This document shows, one piece after another, positions 17,189 to 26,197 of a stretch of DNA of 64,000 nucleotides. How positions within the stretch are numbered: position 1 is the stretch's first letter; each line of letters begins with the position of its first letter. The notes under the pieces were generated by a model. The model made no database searches. It worked only from the letters and a program-made list of their open reading frames with translations, and was not told the DNA's origin. The stretch lies in assembly GCF_004005905.1 (NCBI RefSeq), contig NZ_SACO01000007.1:1-64000 (forward strand), given 5' to 3'. This stretch comes from Novosphingobium umbonatum (GTDB lineage: Bacteria; Pseudomonadota; Alphaproteobacteria; Sphingomonadales; Sphingomonadaceae). The translations under genes and the position numbers were made by a program.

Positions 17189-20100
17189 TCAGTGTTGAGG
17201 TTGCGGATGCTGTTCGCCGCCTTGCAGCTCTTCATGCTCTTCAAGATCCTCGTAGAGAGGAATCTCGCGCCGGCCGTAGCGGGCATAGAGCGTCGGAAGC
17301 ACAAACAAGGTGAGCAGCGTTGCCGAGATGAGACCGCCAATAACCACGGTCGCGAGAGGCTTTTGGACCTCAGCGCCAGCACCTGTCCCCAAGGCCATCG
17401 GCACGAAGCCAAGGCTTGCGACCAATGCCGTCATCACGACGGGGCGAAGACGTTGGATCGCTCCGGTTCGGGCGGCCTCTGCCCTGTCCATTCCTCGTCG
17501 CATAAGTTCCTGAATGGAGGAGACCATGACGAGGCCGTTCAGCACCGCGATACCGGACAACGCGATGAAGCCCACAGCGGCAGATATGGAGAAGTCTATG
17601 CCCCGCAAGAACAGGAGCAGCACGCCACCAACCAGGGCCAGAGGAACACCCGTGAAGACGATAGCCGCGTCGCGAGCTGACCCGAGCGCCCCATAGAGGA
17701 GCATCAGGATAAGTACGAAACAGGCCGGGATCACGAGTTGCAGCCGCTCGCGCGCGGAGGCCAGATTTTCAAACTGGCCGCCCCAGACGAGATAGCTGCC
17801 TGCTGGCAGGCGCACGTCCTTGGCGATGGTAGCCCGCGCATCTGCCACGACGCTGGCGATGTCGCGTCCACGAACATTCGCCTGCACCACAACACGGCGT
17901 TTTCCATTCTCACGGCTGATCTGGTTTGGACCATCCACGATCCTGATGTCGGCGACGCTCGCGAGGGGTACGAACTTGCCCCCAGGAAGAGGAACCTGGA
18001 CCTGCTGTAGCGTCGATAGGTCAGCGCGTTGGGCTTCCGATAGACGGATCACCACCGGAAAGCGCCGATCCCCTTCGAAGATCATCCCGGACTCGCGACC
18101 GCCCAAAGTTGCGGTCACGATGTCCTGTACGTCCTGCGCAGTCACACCGACGCGGGACATGGCATCGCGATTTACCCGGATATCGAGCATGGGAAGACCC
18201 GTGGTCTGCTCGACCTTGACGTCCGCAGCGCCCTGAGTGCGCCTGAGAACGCTGGCGATCTTCTCTGCGGTGGCGTTCATGGCGTTGAAGTCGTCGCCGA
18301 ACACCTTGATCGCTAGATCGCCTCGCACGCCAGCAATCAGCTCATTGAAGCGCATCTGGATCGGCTGTGTGATCTCATATGCGTTGCCGGGGAATTTGTT
18401 CAGGTTGGCTTCGAAGCGAGCGACTAGATCCGCCTTTGTGAGACTCGGGTCGGGCCATTGGTCGCGAGGCTTGAGGATGATGAACATATCGGTGGCGTTG
18501 GGCGGCATGGGGTCCGACGAAAGTTCGGACGTGCCTGTTTTGGAGAAGACGAACTGCACCTCCTTTTGAGCCGTAAGCATCTTCTCGATGGGAACCTGCA
18601 TAGCCTGGCTCTGCTGGACAGAGGTGGCAGGGATACGAAGGGCCTGGATGAGGAGATTGCCTTCATCGAGTTGGGGAAGAAAGACCTGGCCGAGCGACAT
18701 GAACGCCGCGATGGCCAGCACGAAACCGCCGACACCCGTGCCTATGGTCAAGGTTGGCCGGTTCATCGCTTTGTCGAGACCGGGTTCATAGCGGGCCTTC
18801 AGCCAGCTCATGATCCGACCATCCTTCTCATCGACACGATTGGACAGCCAGATAGCGATCGCTGCCGGGACGGCCGTCAGTGAGAGAACAAAGGCAAAAA
18901 CCAACGCGATAATGACGGTAAGCGCCATTGGCACGAAGGTCTTGCCCTCGACACCTGTCAGGGTGAGCAGCGGGACATAAACAAGGATAATGATGGCCTG
19001 GCCATAGACCGAAGGCCGGATCATCTCGCGCGCCGCCGATGCGACAACATTCAACCGCTCATGAAGGGTCAGCACGCGACCTTCATGTTCCTGGCGATGC
19101 GCCATACGACTGAGCGCATTTTCCACAATGATGACGGCACCATCGACAATAAGACCGAAGTCGAGAGCGCCCAAGCTCATAAGGTTGGCAGACACGCCGG
19201 CTTTGAGCATCCCAAATCCGGTCAGCAGCATCGTCACCGGAATGACCATCGCGGCGATGAGTGCGGCGCGGAAATTTCCGAGCAGAGCGAACAGAACGAC
19301 GATGACGAGCAGTGCACCTTCACTCAGATTCTTCGCGACCGTCTTGATGGTTGAGTTAACCAGTGCGGTTCGATTGAGGACCGGTTGCACAACGACGTCA
19401 GGCGGAAGCGATGCCTGAATTTCCTGCAAGCGGTCTGCTACGGCCGTCGACACGGTACGGCTATTCTCGCCGATACGCATGATGGCAGTCCCAACGACGA
19501 CTTCCGTGCCATTTTCGGATGCCGAACCCATACGTATGGCCTGCCCGGTTTTGACGGCAGCAACCTGGCCAAGGGTAATGGGCGTCCCGTCGCGCGTGGC
19601 GACGATGATCCGCGACAATTCGTTGGCGTTGCGGACAAGGGCGTCGGAGCGAACAGCCAGCCCTTCACCATTGCGATTGACAAATCCGCCGCCAACGCTG
19701 GTGTTATTGCGTTCGAGCGCAGTGCCGAGATCGGTGAGGGTGAGGCCTAGCGAGGCAAGCCGCTGGACATCGGGGACAACCTGAAATTGCTTCACATAGC
19801 CGCCGATGGAGTCGATGCCGGCGACGCCCTTGGTGTTCTTCAGCAATGGGCTTACGATCCAGTCCTGCGTGGTACGCAGATATGTGGCCCGTTCAGTCTC
19901 GTCAGTGAGGCGGTCGCCTTCCGGGGTGATATAACTTCCGTCAGGCTGCATGCCGGGTTCACCGGGCAGATGCTTGTCGTCCTTGCGGTGCTGAAGCTTG
20001 ACGGTCCACATATAGACCTCGCCCAGACCCGTGGAAATCGGACCCATTTCAGGGACAGCTCCCTTGGGGAGATTTTCCGAAACCCCGGTTAGACGCTCGC

Positions 20101-20431
20101 CGACTTGTTGCCGGGCAAAATAAATGTCCGTCGATTCATCGAAAACAGCCGTGACCTGCGCAAAACCGTTCCGGCTAAGCGATCGCGTATTATCAAGGCC
20201 AGGGATACCGGCGAGTGCTGTTTCGATAGGAAAGGCCACCTGCTTTTCGACCAGTTCGGGCGAAAGGGCAGGCGCCTTGATATTGATTTGCACCTGATTG
20301 TTGGTGATGTCCGGCACCGCGTCGATCGGGAGACGATACAGGGCGACGGCGCCGATAACGGCGGCTATGGCGGTCAGAAGCAGGACGAGCCAGCGCTTGT
20401 GAACCGCCCAATTCACGATTGGGGCGATCAT
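17189..20431 (-). CDS. czcA: CzcA-type heavy-metal RND efflux pump
   Basis: A 1080-residue HME-RND inner-membrane pump with twelve expected helices and two large periplasmic loops. The helix-4 signature DFGLIVDGAVIIVEN has the two Asp and Glu used for proton relay in CzcA (Zn, Co, Cd). Copper pumps of the CusA type read DAAIVM there, so a divalent-cation substrate is more likely. The trimer joins CzcB and CzcC to span the envelope. czcB ends four bases upstream, so the operon order is C-B-A on the minus strand. Confidence 0.93.
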   Translation of the reverse strand: MIAPIVNWAVHKRWLVLLLTAIAAVIGAVALYRLPIDAVPDITNNQVQINIKAPALSPELVEKQVAFPIETALAGIPGLDNTRSLSRNGFAQVTAVFDESTDIYFARQQVGERLTGVSENLPKGAVPEMGPISTGLGEVYMWTVKLQHRKDDKHLPGEPGMQPDGSYITPEGDRLTDETERATYLRTTQDWIVSPLLKNTKGVAGIDSIGGYVKQFQVVPDVQRLASLGLTLTDLGTALERNNTSVGGGFVNRNGEGLAVRSDALVRNANELSRIIVATRDGTPITLGQVAAVKTGQAIRMGSASENGTEVVVGTAIMRIGENSRTVSTAVADRLQEIQASLPPDVVVQPVLNRTALVNSTIKTVAKNLSEGALLVIVVLFALLGNFRAALIAAMVIPVTMLLTGFGMLKAGVSANLMSLGALDFGLIVDGAVIIVENALSRMAHRQEHEGRVLTLHERLNVVASAAREMIRPSVYGQAIIILVYVPLLTLTGVEGKTFVPMALTVIIALVFAFVLSLTAVPAAIAIWLSNRVDEKDGRIMSWLKARYEPGLDKAMNRPTLTIGTGVGGFVLAIAAFMSLGQVFLPQLDEGNLLIQALRIPATSVQQSQAMQVPIEKMLTAQKEVQFVFSKTGTSELSSDPMPPNATDMFIILKPRDQWPDPSLTKADLVARFEANLNKFPGNAYEITQPIQMRFNELIAGVRGDLAIKVFGDDFNAMNATAEKIASVLRRTQGAADVKVEQTTGLPMLDIRVNRDAMSRVGVTAQDVQDIVTATLGGRESGMIFEGDRRFPVVIRLSEAQRADLSTLQQVQVPLPGGKFVPLASVADIRIVDGPNQISRENGKRRVVVQANVRGRDIASVVADARATIAKDVRLPAGSYLVWGGQFENLASARERLQLVIPACFVLILMLLYGALGSARDAAIVFTGVPLALVGGVLLLFLRGIDFSISAAVGFIALSGIAVLNGLVMVSSIQELMRRGMDRAEAARTGAIQRLRPVVMTALVASLGFVPMALGTGAGAEVQKPLATVVIGGLISATLLTLFVLPTLYARYGRREIPLYEDLEEHEELQGGEQHPQPQH

Positions 20432-20435
20432 CGGC

Positions 20436-21587
20436 TCAATCCTCCGCCGCTTCGCTCTTGCCGAGTTCGGCCTTGAGCGTGAAGCTGTTGACGGTAGCGA
20501 TCTGCTCGGTGCCCTTCAGGCCCGAGCGCACGATTACACTGGCGCCGCTGCTGTCGCCCAACGTAACGGGGACGGCCTGGAAGCCAGTCTTGGTTCGGAC
20601 GAAAACGACCGACTTGCCCTCGTCGGTTTGCACCGCTGTCGTGGGCACGCTGATTGCGCCGTCCCCTCCGCTGCCAGTGAGCTGGACAGAAGCCGTCACC
20701 GGCTCGCCCACCCGCCATTCCATATTCCGATTGTCGAGCGTAGCGATGACCGGGACCAATCGCGTCTGTGCATCGAGCGCAGGAGACACGAAGCTGACCT
20801 TGGCCGTCGCTTGACGACCCGCGGCCGTCACCGTGACGAGATTGCCCGGCTTAACCCGACCCGCGTCAGCGGGTTGTAGGTTGAGCGACAGCGAAACGCT
20901 GGAAAGGTTGGCGATGCGATAGAGTTCAGCATCCGCCGCGACGGTCTGACCCAGAACAACGCTGCGCGAGATGACCTGACCGGAAACGGGCGCTGCAATG
21001 CCCAGACGGTTGAGACCGCCCCCACCCCCACCGGCGGCGGAGACCTGCTGCTGCGCCTGATTATAGGCAATCCGCGCTTCGATGGCCGCAGTTCGAGCAG
21101 CAATCAGATCCTGCTCCGGCGACACGCGCTGCGCAAACAGTCGCTGTTCGCGCGCCAGGTTGGAGTTTGCCAACGTGAGACGGGCGCGAGATGCCTCAAC
21201 TTCGCCCTTGAGCTGCGCCGCTTCTCGGCTTTCTATGACGGCCAGAGTATCCCCGCGCCCCACCGACTGACCAAGATTCCGGGTCAACGATACGACACGC
21301 CCGCCAATCGCTGCCGATACGACTTGTGTGCCTTGCGGATCACCCTCGATCGTCGCCGGCAGCTCTAGCGTTCCTCCCCCTCCCACGGTCGGCCGAGCAA
21401 TCTGGATGCCTGCCGACGCGATTTGGTCCGGCGAGAGCGTTATCTTGCCCTCGACGGGGGAAGCATCTGCCTGCTGCTGGTTGGCGGGGGCCGTCTCATT
21501 GCTGGCCTCGCTGCCGCCACCACAACCGGCGAGAAGAAAGGCCAAGGTCAGTGGCATTAGAAGCGCAGTGCTTTTCGTAAGTTTCAT
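20436..21587 (-). CDS. czcB: CzcB-type periplasmic adaptor (lipoprotein)
   Basis: A 383-residue protein from ATG 21587. The signal ends in LAGC, so it is lipid-anchored. Barrel-sandwich and alpha-hairpin regions follow (residues about 85-220; coiled-coil part GEVEASRARLTLANSNLAREQRLF), then the beta-barrel and membrane-proximal domains. It bridges CzcA and CzcC. Longer in-frame starts upstream lie inside czcC and lack the signal peptide. Four bases separate it from each neighbour. Confidence 0.92.
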   Translation of the reverse strand: MKLTKSTALLMPLTLAFLLAGCGGGSEASNETAPANQQQADASPVEGKITLSPDQIASAGIQIARPTVGGGGTLELPATIEGDPQGTQVVSAAIGGRVVSLTRNLGQSVGRGDTLAVIESREAAQLKGEVEASRARLTLANSNLAREQRLFAQRVSPEQDLIAARTAAIEARIAYNQAQQQVSAAGGGGGGLNRLGIAAPVSGQVISRSVVLGQTVAADAELYRIANLSSVSLSLNLQPADAGRVKPGNLVTVTAAGRQATAKVSFVSPALDAQTRLVPVIATLDNRNMEWRVGEPVTASVQLTGSGGDGAISVPTTAVQTDEGKSVVFVRTKTGFQAVPVTLGDSSGASVIVRSGLKGTEQIATVNSFTLKAELGKSEAAED

Positions 21588-21591
21588 AGGA

Positions 21592-22857
21592 TCAATTCCC
21601 CTGTTCTGGCGCGGGAGCGGTGAGACGCTGCAACCGGGCCTTGGCGTTCTGGTACGAGGCGAGTGCGTCGATCGCGGCGACGCGCGTGTCGGCGAGGGTC
21701 CGTTCGGCATCGAGCAAATCGAGCTGTCCGAACTTGCCTTCGCGATACCCGACACGAGCGATGCGGGCGGCCTCCTGCGCTGCTACAAGTGCAGGCCCGC
21801 TGGCATTGCGCGCCGTGGTCGCGGCATTATCAGCCTCGGCCTGGGCATCGGTAATGGCCTGTTCTACATCGAGCGCGGTCATACGACGCTGAGCTTCTGC
21901 GCGACTGCGTTCCGCGCTTGCCTGCGCCACCGCTGCCCGACCGGAATTGAACAGCGGTATCGGGATCGAAACGGAGAAGACCGCCGCGATATCCTTGCTG
22001 ACCTCAAGACGCCGGAGCGCCGGACCGACCGTTACATCTGGAACGCGCTGGGATTTTGCGAGCTGGACGCCGGCGTCGGCGATGGCAAGATCCGCATCGG
22101 CCGCCGCCATGGCCAGCGTTCCAGCGCTTTCTACCGAGTTGGGGCCGTAAGTAGCAGGTGGCAGCAAATCGAGCACGGCGGTATCCAGCGGCCCGAAAAT
22201 GGGCTTGCCGATCCGACGCGCGAGATTGGCACGCGCCGCATCCGCGAGCCTGGCTGCCCGCTCCGCGCCCGCTTGGGCATTCAGCCGTGCAACATCTGCC
22301 CTTTGCTCTTCGATCGGCGAAGCGCGACCCGCCTGAACCCTTACCTTGGCGGCATTAAGAGCATCTTGCGCGATACGAAGCTGATCGCGGGCCGTCACCA
22401 CCCGGCGTTCCGCCGCAATCGCATCGATATAGAGTGCAGTCACCTGCACCCGAATATCGGCTTGGGTGATAGCCGCGATTAGCACGGCCCTGTTCGATTG
22501 GGCGTCCGCTACCGCAATGCGCGCCGAACGCTTCCCGCCCAGCTCGATCGGGATATTGACCCCAACAGTCGTTTCGGCTTGGCGAAAACCGCCATACGGC
22601 CCCGAACCAACGACGTTCTCAACCTGGCTCTGGACAGTAGGGTTAGGGCGGAGGCCCGCCACGGTCCGTCCCGCGCGAGCTGCATCGATCCCAGCCTGAG
22701 CCGCATCTGCTGCTGGGGCGCTTCCGCCTGCGGCCGCGACTGCATCATCGAGAGTGAACACAGCCGCTACAGACTGCTGCGCCGTTAGATTATCCTGTGC
22801 TTGCGCCACGGCGACGCAAGACGTGGCAGCCAGAAAGGCCGCAATGATCCTGTGCAT
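21592..22857 (-). CDS. czcC: CzcC/TolC-type outer-membrane efflux protein
   Basis: A 421-residue protein with a signal peptide (AAFLAATSCVAVAQA) and the two repeated helical OEP halves. Markers are GLRPNPTVQSQVENV, PIELGGKRSARIAVADAQSNRA and GREGKFGQLDLLDAERTL-like text near the C-terminus. It forms the outer-membrane channel of the RND pump. A second, truncated copy at 33337 shares these motifs. It begins the C-B-A operon after a small periplasmic protein gene. Confidence 0.92.
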   Translation of the reverse strand: MHRIIAAFLAATSCVAVAQAQDNLTAQQSVAAVFTLDDAVAAAGGSAPAADAAQAGIDAARAGRTVAGLRPNPTVQSQVENVVGSGPYGGFRQAETTVGVNIPIELGGKRSARIAVADAQSNRAVLIAAITQADIRVQVTALYIDAIAAERRVVTARDQLRIAQDALNAAKVRVQAGRASPIEEQRADVARLNAQAGAERAARLADAARANLARRIGKPIFGPLDTAVLDLLPPATYGPNSVESAGTLAMAAADADLAIADAGVQLAKSQRVPDVTVGPALRRLEVSKDIAAVFSVSIPIPLFNSGRAAVAQASAERSRAEAQRRMTALDVEQAITDAQAEADNAATTARNASGPALVAAQEAARIARVGYREGKFGQLDLLDAERTLADTRVAAIDALASYQNAKARLQRLTAPAPEQGN

Positions 22858-22927
22858 GTAGAAATTCCTGATTGATAGGCATCAATCTGCGCACCCGGAA
22901 TACGGGCGACAGTCAGTTGACTTTCAA

Positions 22928-23272
22928 TCAGGCGATAGGAGGCCGCAAATCAGGCCCGACGGACCAACGACCGGGAACCGCCTCATCGACGGTCATCAGC
23001 GTTTCCGTGACGATAGCGAAAACGGTCGTCTCAGTGGCGCGGGCGGGCAGGAAGGAGACCCCACCGTGGCAACCATGATGATGGGGAACAGCTTTATCGG
23101 AATCGCCCTGCGATTGATCGCCGTCCCCTTCACTGTGAACTTGGCCAGAACATTCGATGCTGGTCTGGGTCGCAGAGAGTGTCGGGTTTGGAACTTCGTT
23201 GGCATGCACGGTCGCTACGGTCGTAAGCGACACGACAAGCATGCAAAGAAGGAGGAAGCTCCAGCGAAACAT
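22928..23272 (-). CDS. small His-rich periplasmic protein upstream of czcC
   Basis: A 114-residue protein from ATG 23272: a signal peptide (MFRWSFLLLCMLVVSLTTV), then a mature part with GDSDKAVPHHHGCHGG, a likely metal-binding cluster. Proteins of this size and style often head czc/cus operons. GAGG stands nine bases before the ATG. It is the first substantial gene after the CadR-type promoter at 23505-23537. Family not recognised. Confidence 0.65.
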   Translation of the reverse strand: MFRWSFLLLCMLVVSLTTVATVHANEVPNPTLSATQTSIECSGQVHSEGDGDQSQGDSDKAVPHHHGCHGGVSFLPARATETTVFAIVTETLMTVDEAVPGRWSVGPDLRPPIA

Positions 23273-23304
23273 GGAGAGGCCTCTAGCCGATTTTCTGCGA
23301 CCTG

Positions 23305-23475
23305 TCATTGCAAAGTCCATGCGGAGGCAAAAGAGGTCTTTGTGAGGGCTGCGATGTCGCCCTGCGCAACTGGTATCGATTCAAGCGCAGACGTCCCGTC
23401 GACAGGACGTGAAAACGCGAACGCGGCGATAGCCGTGTGCGTTTCGCCAGTCTTTGAGCAGTGGGCTTGCGCCAT
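23305..23475 (-). CDS. possible 56-residue leader ORF of the czc operon
   Basis: ATG 23475 to TGA 23305 encodes 56 residues without internal stops (begins MAQAHCSKTGETHTAIAAF). It lies about 30 bases downstream of the CadR-type promoter and ends 33 bases before the next gene, filling what would otherwise be a 200-base leader. The ribosome-binding site is weak and no family was recognised, so chance is possible. Confidence 0.35.
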   Translation of the reverse strand: MAQAHCSKTGETHTAIAAFAFSRPVDGTSALESIPVAQGDIAALTKTSFASAWTLQ

Positions 23476-23504
23476 GTCTGATCCGATTCGCGTCGTTACG
23501 GCCT

Positions 23505-23537
23505 GTCATATGCACCCTGAAGTTACTATAGGGTCAA
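23505..23537 (-). promoter_or_regulatory. CadR/PbrR-type MerR promoter-operator for the czc operon
   Basis: On the minus strand: -35 TTGACC (23537-23532), a dyad ACCCTATAGTAACTTCAGGGT centred between the hexamers (23514-23534), then CATATG/ATATGA as -10 with 19-20 bp spacing. This long spacer with the operator inside it is the mark of MerR-family control of cad, pbr and zntA genes. It points at the czc operon; the divergent merR start codon is two bases beyond the -35 box. Confidence 0.85.
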
Positions 23538-23538
23538 T

Positions 23539-23598
23539 ATGAAAATTGGCGATCTCGCGAAACAAACGGGCACCCGCGTCGAAACCATCCGCTATTGA
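23539..23598 (+). pseudogene. MerR-family regulator, truncated to 19 codons
   Basis: Reads MKIGDLAKQTGTRVETIRY then stop. This is the first helix-turn-helix of a CadR/PbrR-type regulator, lost after the Tyr that normally starts YYE. The stop lies in a 12-bp hairpin (23597-23629) that marks the joint with plasmid-backbone DNA. No dimer or metal-binding part remains, so it is not functional. Confidence 0.85.
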
Positions 23599-23629
23599 GG
23601 GCATAGCGTACTTTCCACGCTATGCCCTC
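23597..23629. repeat. 12-bp perfect hairpin at the merR/toprim joint
   Basis: GAGGGCATAGCG (23597-23608), nine-base loop, CGCTATGCCCTC (23618-23629). It sits exactly where merR homology ends and the toprim fragment begins, and could be a scar or recombination site. Confidence 0.7.
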
Positions 23630-24056
23630 CGAAGGGCGCAATCTGCGCGCGCTGCTGCGGATCTTCCTCGATGCCGATGGCCAAAAGGCGCGCTGTCTGG
23701 ATGGCGCCAAGCGGACTCTGGGTGATACGCGCGGCAGCGTCATCCAGCTTGGCGCTCTGGCTGATGCCACAATGAATCTGGCCGAAGGGTTCGAGGACGC
23801 GGAATCTGCGATGATCCTCAACGACCTTCCCGGCTGCGCGGCGGTGTGCGGTGTCGAGCGCTACCGGGAGATCACTATTCCCGATCATGTGCGGCGGATC
23901 GTCATCTACTCCCAGCATGGGAAGGCTGCGGCCGACGGGATTACGCGCGGGCACGACAATCTCACAGCCAACGGCCGTTCGCTCGACATCGTGTTTCCAC
24001 CGCCGGGTGGGGATTGGAACGATACGCTGATGGCTCGAACTGCGATCCGGGCGTGA
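23622..24056 (+). pseudogene. C-terminal fragment of a toprim/primase-like plasmid protein
   Basis: 144 residues containing MNLAEGFEDAES, the acidic toprim motif, and a later segment VRRIVIYSQHGKAAADG where an Asp-rich motif is expected but degenerate. It resembles the C-terminal half of the full-length toprim protein at 49003-49860 in layout. The N-terminal zinc-binding part is missing because the merR junction removed it. The start shown is only the first ATG after the junction. Probably non-functional. Confidence 0.7.
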
Positions 24057-24292
24057 GAGCGCGTGCGCTTTTGGGCGGCGGCGCGGCCTTGCTTTTCGCG
24101 GTTACGCAATCCCCGCTCGGCAACCATCATCATCAGGATGCCAGCATTTCCTGTTCCGGCCTGGCGCCGCCCTCGGCCTGTCACGCTTTTACCAGGCTCG
24201 ATCAGATCCTGCGCGATCCACGATGGGCGGGTCTGGGTTCGGGCCATCGTCAATCAGCCAAGGGAGTGGACCATGCCGCAGAACATCGCTGA
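24053..24292 (+). CDS. possible 79-residue ORF overlapping toprim fragment and ssb
   Basis: A GTG at 24053 overlaps the toprim stop (GTGA), and the ORF ends inside the start of the SSB gene. It encodes a hydrophobic segment (LLGGGAALLFAVTQSPLG) followed by a His/Cys-containing tail. The overlap suggests coupled translation, but no family is recognised. Confidence 0.35.
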   Translation: MRARALLGGGAALLFAVTQSPLGNHHHQDASISCSGLAPPSACHAFTRLDQILRDPRWAGLGSGHRQSAKGVDHAAEHR

Positions 24293-24593
24293 GTTTCGGA
24301 TCATCGGCCGGATCGGCAAGATCACGCCGCGCGACAAGGTGATCTATGTCACCGTCGCAGCCAATTATAACCGCCGTGATGGCGACGGGTGGAAGAGCGA
24401 CCCCCACTGGAACAATGTCGTCGGATTCTCGAATGTCCGCGAGCAGATTGAGGCCGCTGGCAAAGGTGATCTGGTTCACATCACTGGACGAATGCGCGAA
24501 ACCAGCCACGGGGAGGGTAACGAGGTTGCCTATCGCACGGAATTGATCGCAGACACCTTCTCTGTTCTGGCAAAGGCAGGCGGCGAGGAGTAA
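24273..24593 (+). CDS. ssb: single-stranded DNA-binding protein (OB fold)
   Basis: A 106-residue OB-fold protein beginning MPQNIAEFRIIGRIGKI, with the SSB-like strands VIYVTVAANY, VVGFSNVREQIEA and KGDLVHITGRMRETS. There is no acidic C-terminal tail with the usual DDDIPF. The AGGGAG box nine bases before the ATG supports this start. It protects single strands during plasmid transfer or replication. A second short SSB is at 59022. Confidence 0.8.
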   Translation: MPQNIAEFRIIGRIGKITPRDKVIYVTVAANYNRRDGDGWKSDPHWNNVVGFSNVREQIEAAGKGDLVHITGRMRETSHGEGNEVAYRTELIADTFSVLAKAGGEE

Positions 24594-24976
24594 TTTTGCG
24601 CAAGCGGGAGCGGCTTGGCAGCACGGCTCTATCTCCGCTGCGTTCCGACCGAACCCGCTCAGCGGTTTCGTCCCATGCGGGCGACGATCCTCGCTCGAAG
24701 CTGAGGCCGCCAATGCGGCCACATTTCCTTTTCCAGACCAAGGGGGGCGGCCTCCCCCCTTCCCGGCAAGGGCCAGGCCGTCTGCGCGCGTGCCGCGCTA
24801 CGCTTGGTGGTCGCAGGGGTTTCCCCACCCTTCCTTCGCTGCGCTTCGTGCAGGGCGGGTGATACCCCTCCCCTGCGACCAGCCCTCATGCCGGTTCAAC
24901 CCCCCCGGCTTCGCCAGCGGGCAGAAGCCGATGGACGCCATCGCCTTCGGCTCCATCGAAGAAGGGAAACAAACAC
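24594..24976. other. 383-base non-coding leader with a 12-bp inverted repeat
   Basis: No supportable gene. GC-rich DNA with arms TGGTCGCAGGGG (24808-24819) and CCCCTGCGACCA (24870-24881), 50 bases apart. It lies upstream of ardC; such long leaders are common before plasmid antirestriction genes expressed early in transfer, but the function here is unproven. Confidence 0.5.
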
Positions 24977-25915
24977 ATGACCCGCAAGACCACCCGCCAG
25001 AACACCGCCCCCCGCGCCGATGTTTACGAGGAAGTCACCGCCCAGATTATCGCCATGCTGGAAGCTGGAACGCGCCCGTGGTCGCCCCGTTGGGCTTCCG
25101 GTGCGGCAAGCCTGCCCTTGCGGCATGAGGGCACCGCCTATCGCGGTATCAATATCCTCTTGCTCTGGACCGCCGCCATGACGCGCGGTTTCATCAACCC
25201 TTATTGGATGACCTACCGCCAAGCCGCCGAGCTGGGCGGGCAGGTTCGCAAGGGCGAGAAAGGCAATCTTGTCGTTCATGCCGGAACTTTCACCCCCAAG
25301 GATGGCGAAACCGGCGAGCCTGTCACCAACAGCGAGGGCGAGGAAGCAAGCCGTAAATTCCTGAAGAAGTATTTCGTTTTCAACGTCGAGCAAATCTACG
25401 GCCTCGATATGAGCAAGTATCCCGTGCCCCGGATCGAGATCAAGAACCGCGACCAGCGAGACGGCGAACTTGACGCGGCCTTTGCCCGCTGGCCTGTGCC
25501 CTATGCCGAGGGCGGATCGAGCGCCTATTATAACCCCGCCGCCGACCATATCCAGATGCCCGGCTTTGCCGACTTTGAAAGCGGTAATGCCTTCTATGCG
25601 ACCCTCGCGCACGAGGCCGTGCATAGCACCGGCCACGCCAAGCGCCTCGCCCGCGAAACCTTGCGCGATTACGGAAAATCACGCGAAATCAGGGCAGAGG
25701 AAGAACTTTTGGCCGAAATCGGGGCAGCCATGCTTTGCGCACAGCTTGGCATGGAGCCGACCGAGCGCGAGGACCACGCCGCCTATGTGGCCTCTTGGTT
25801 GACCGCCCTGCGCAACGACAAGCGGGCCATTTTCCGCGCTGCAGCGGCCGCACAGGCTGCAAGCGAGTTGATCCTCTCGCACATGGATGCGTCCGCGCAA
25901 TCCAAGGCCGCCTAA
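24977..25915 (+). CDS. ardC: ArdC-type antirestriction protein with zincin domain
   Basis: A 312-residue protein. The N-terminal ArdC ssDNA-binding domain (DUF1738; DVYEEVTAQIIAMLEAGTRPW through about residue 130, with YRGINILLLW) is followed by a zincin-like metallopeptidase domain with HEAVHSTGH, the HExxH-type zinc motif, at about residue 215, and ELLAEIGAAML as the downstream acidic helix. ArdC of pSa shields incoming single strands from restriction. A homologue lies at 42142. Confidence 0.92.
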   Translation: MTRKTTRQNTAPRADVYEEVTAQIIAMLEAGTRPWSPRWASGAASLPLRHEGTAYRGINILLLWTAAMTRGFINPYWMTYRQAAELGGQVRKGEKGNLVVHAGTFTPKDGETGEPVTNSEGEEASRKFLKKYFVFNVEQIYGLDMSKYPVPRIEIKNRDQRDGELDAAFARWPVPYAEGGSSAYYNPAADHIQMPGFADFESGNAFYATLAHEAVHSTGHAKRLARETLRDYGKSREIRAEEELLAEIGAAMLCAQLGMEPTEREDHAAYVASWLTALRNDKRAIFRAAAAAQAASELILSHMDASAQSKAA

Positions 25916-25924
25916 CGTCAGACC

Positions 25925-25949
25925 GGAGGGCGGCCCTGCGCTGCCCTCC
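25925..25949 (+). terminator. weak hairpin after ardC
   Basis: GGAGGGC (25925-25931) pairs with GCCCTCC (25943-25949). No T-run follows, so intrinsic termination is uncertain. Confidence 0.35.
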
Positions 25950-26197
25950 CATCACCATAACAGCCAGACAGATCGCGACTTGCTGGCCTGACGAAAACAA
26001 CGTCAGCGTTTTCGCCGTCGTGGCATTTCGCCTTTATTGTGAACCGTCGCGCTGGCCCCAGCGGGTACAACAGCATTTTCGTGGGTGCGTGAAGAGGGCG
26101 GGTTTTGCCTTCTACGATGGCCGGTGCAGCTACATCGCCCAGCGCTGCCTGTCGTTCTGCGTAGACGACCAAGCCAAGAGGGTTGCTACGTTCCGCA

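Noticed and set aside
17189..22857. CusCBA copper/silver pump
   Set aside because: The pump has DGAVIIVEN in helix 4, as in CzcA, and the promoter is CadR-like; no copper-type signature was seen.
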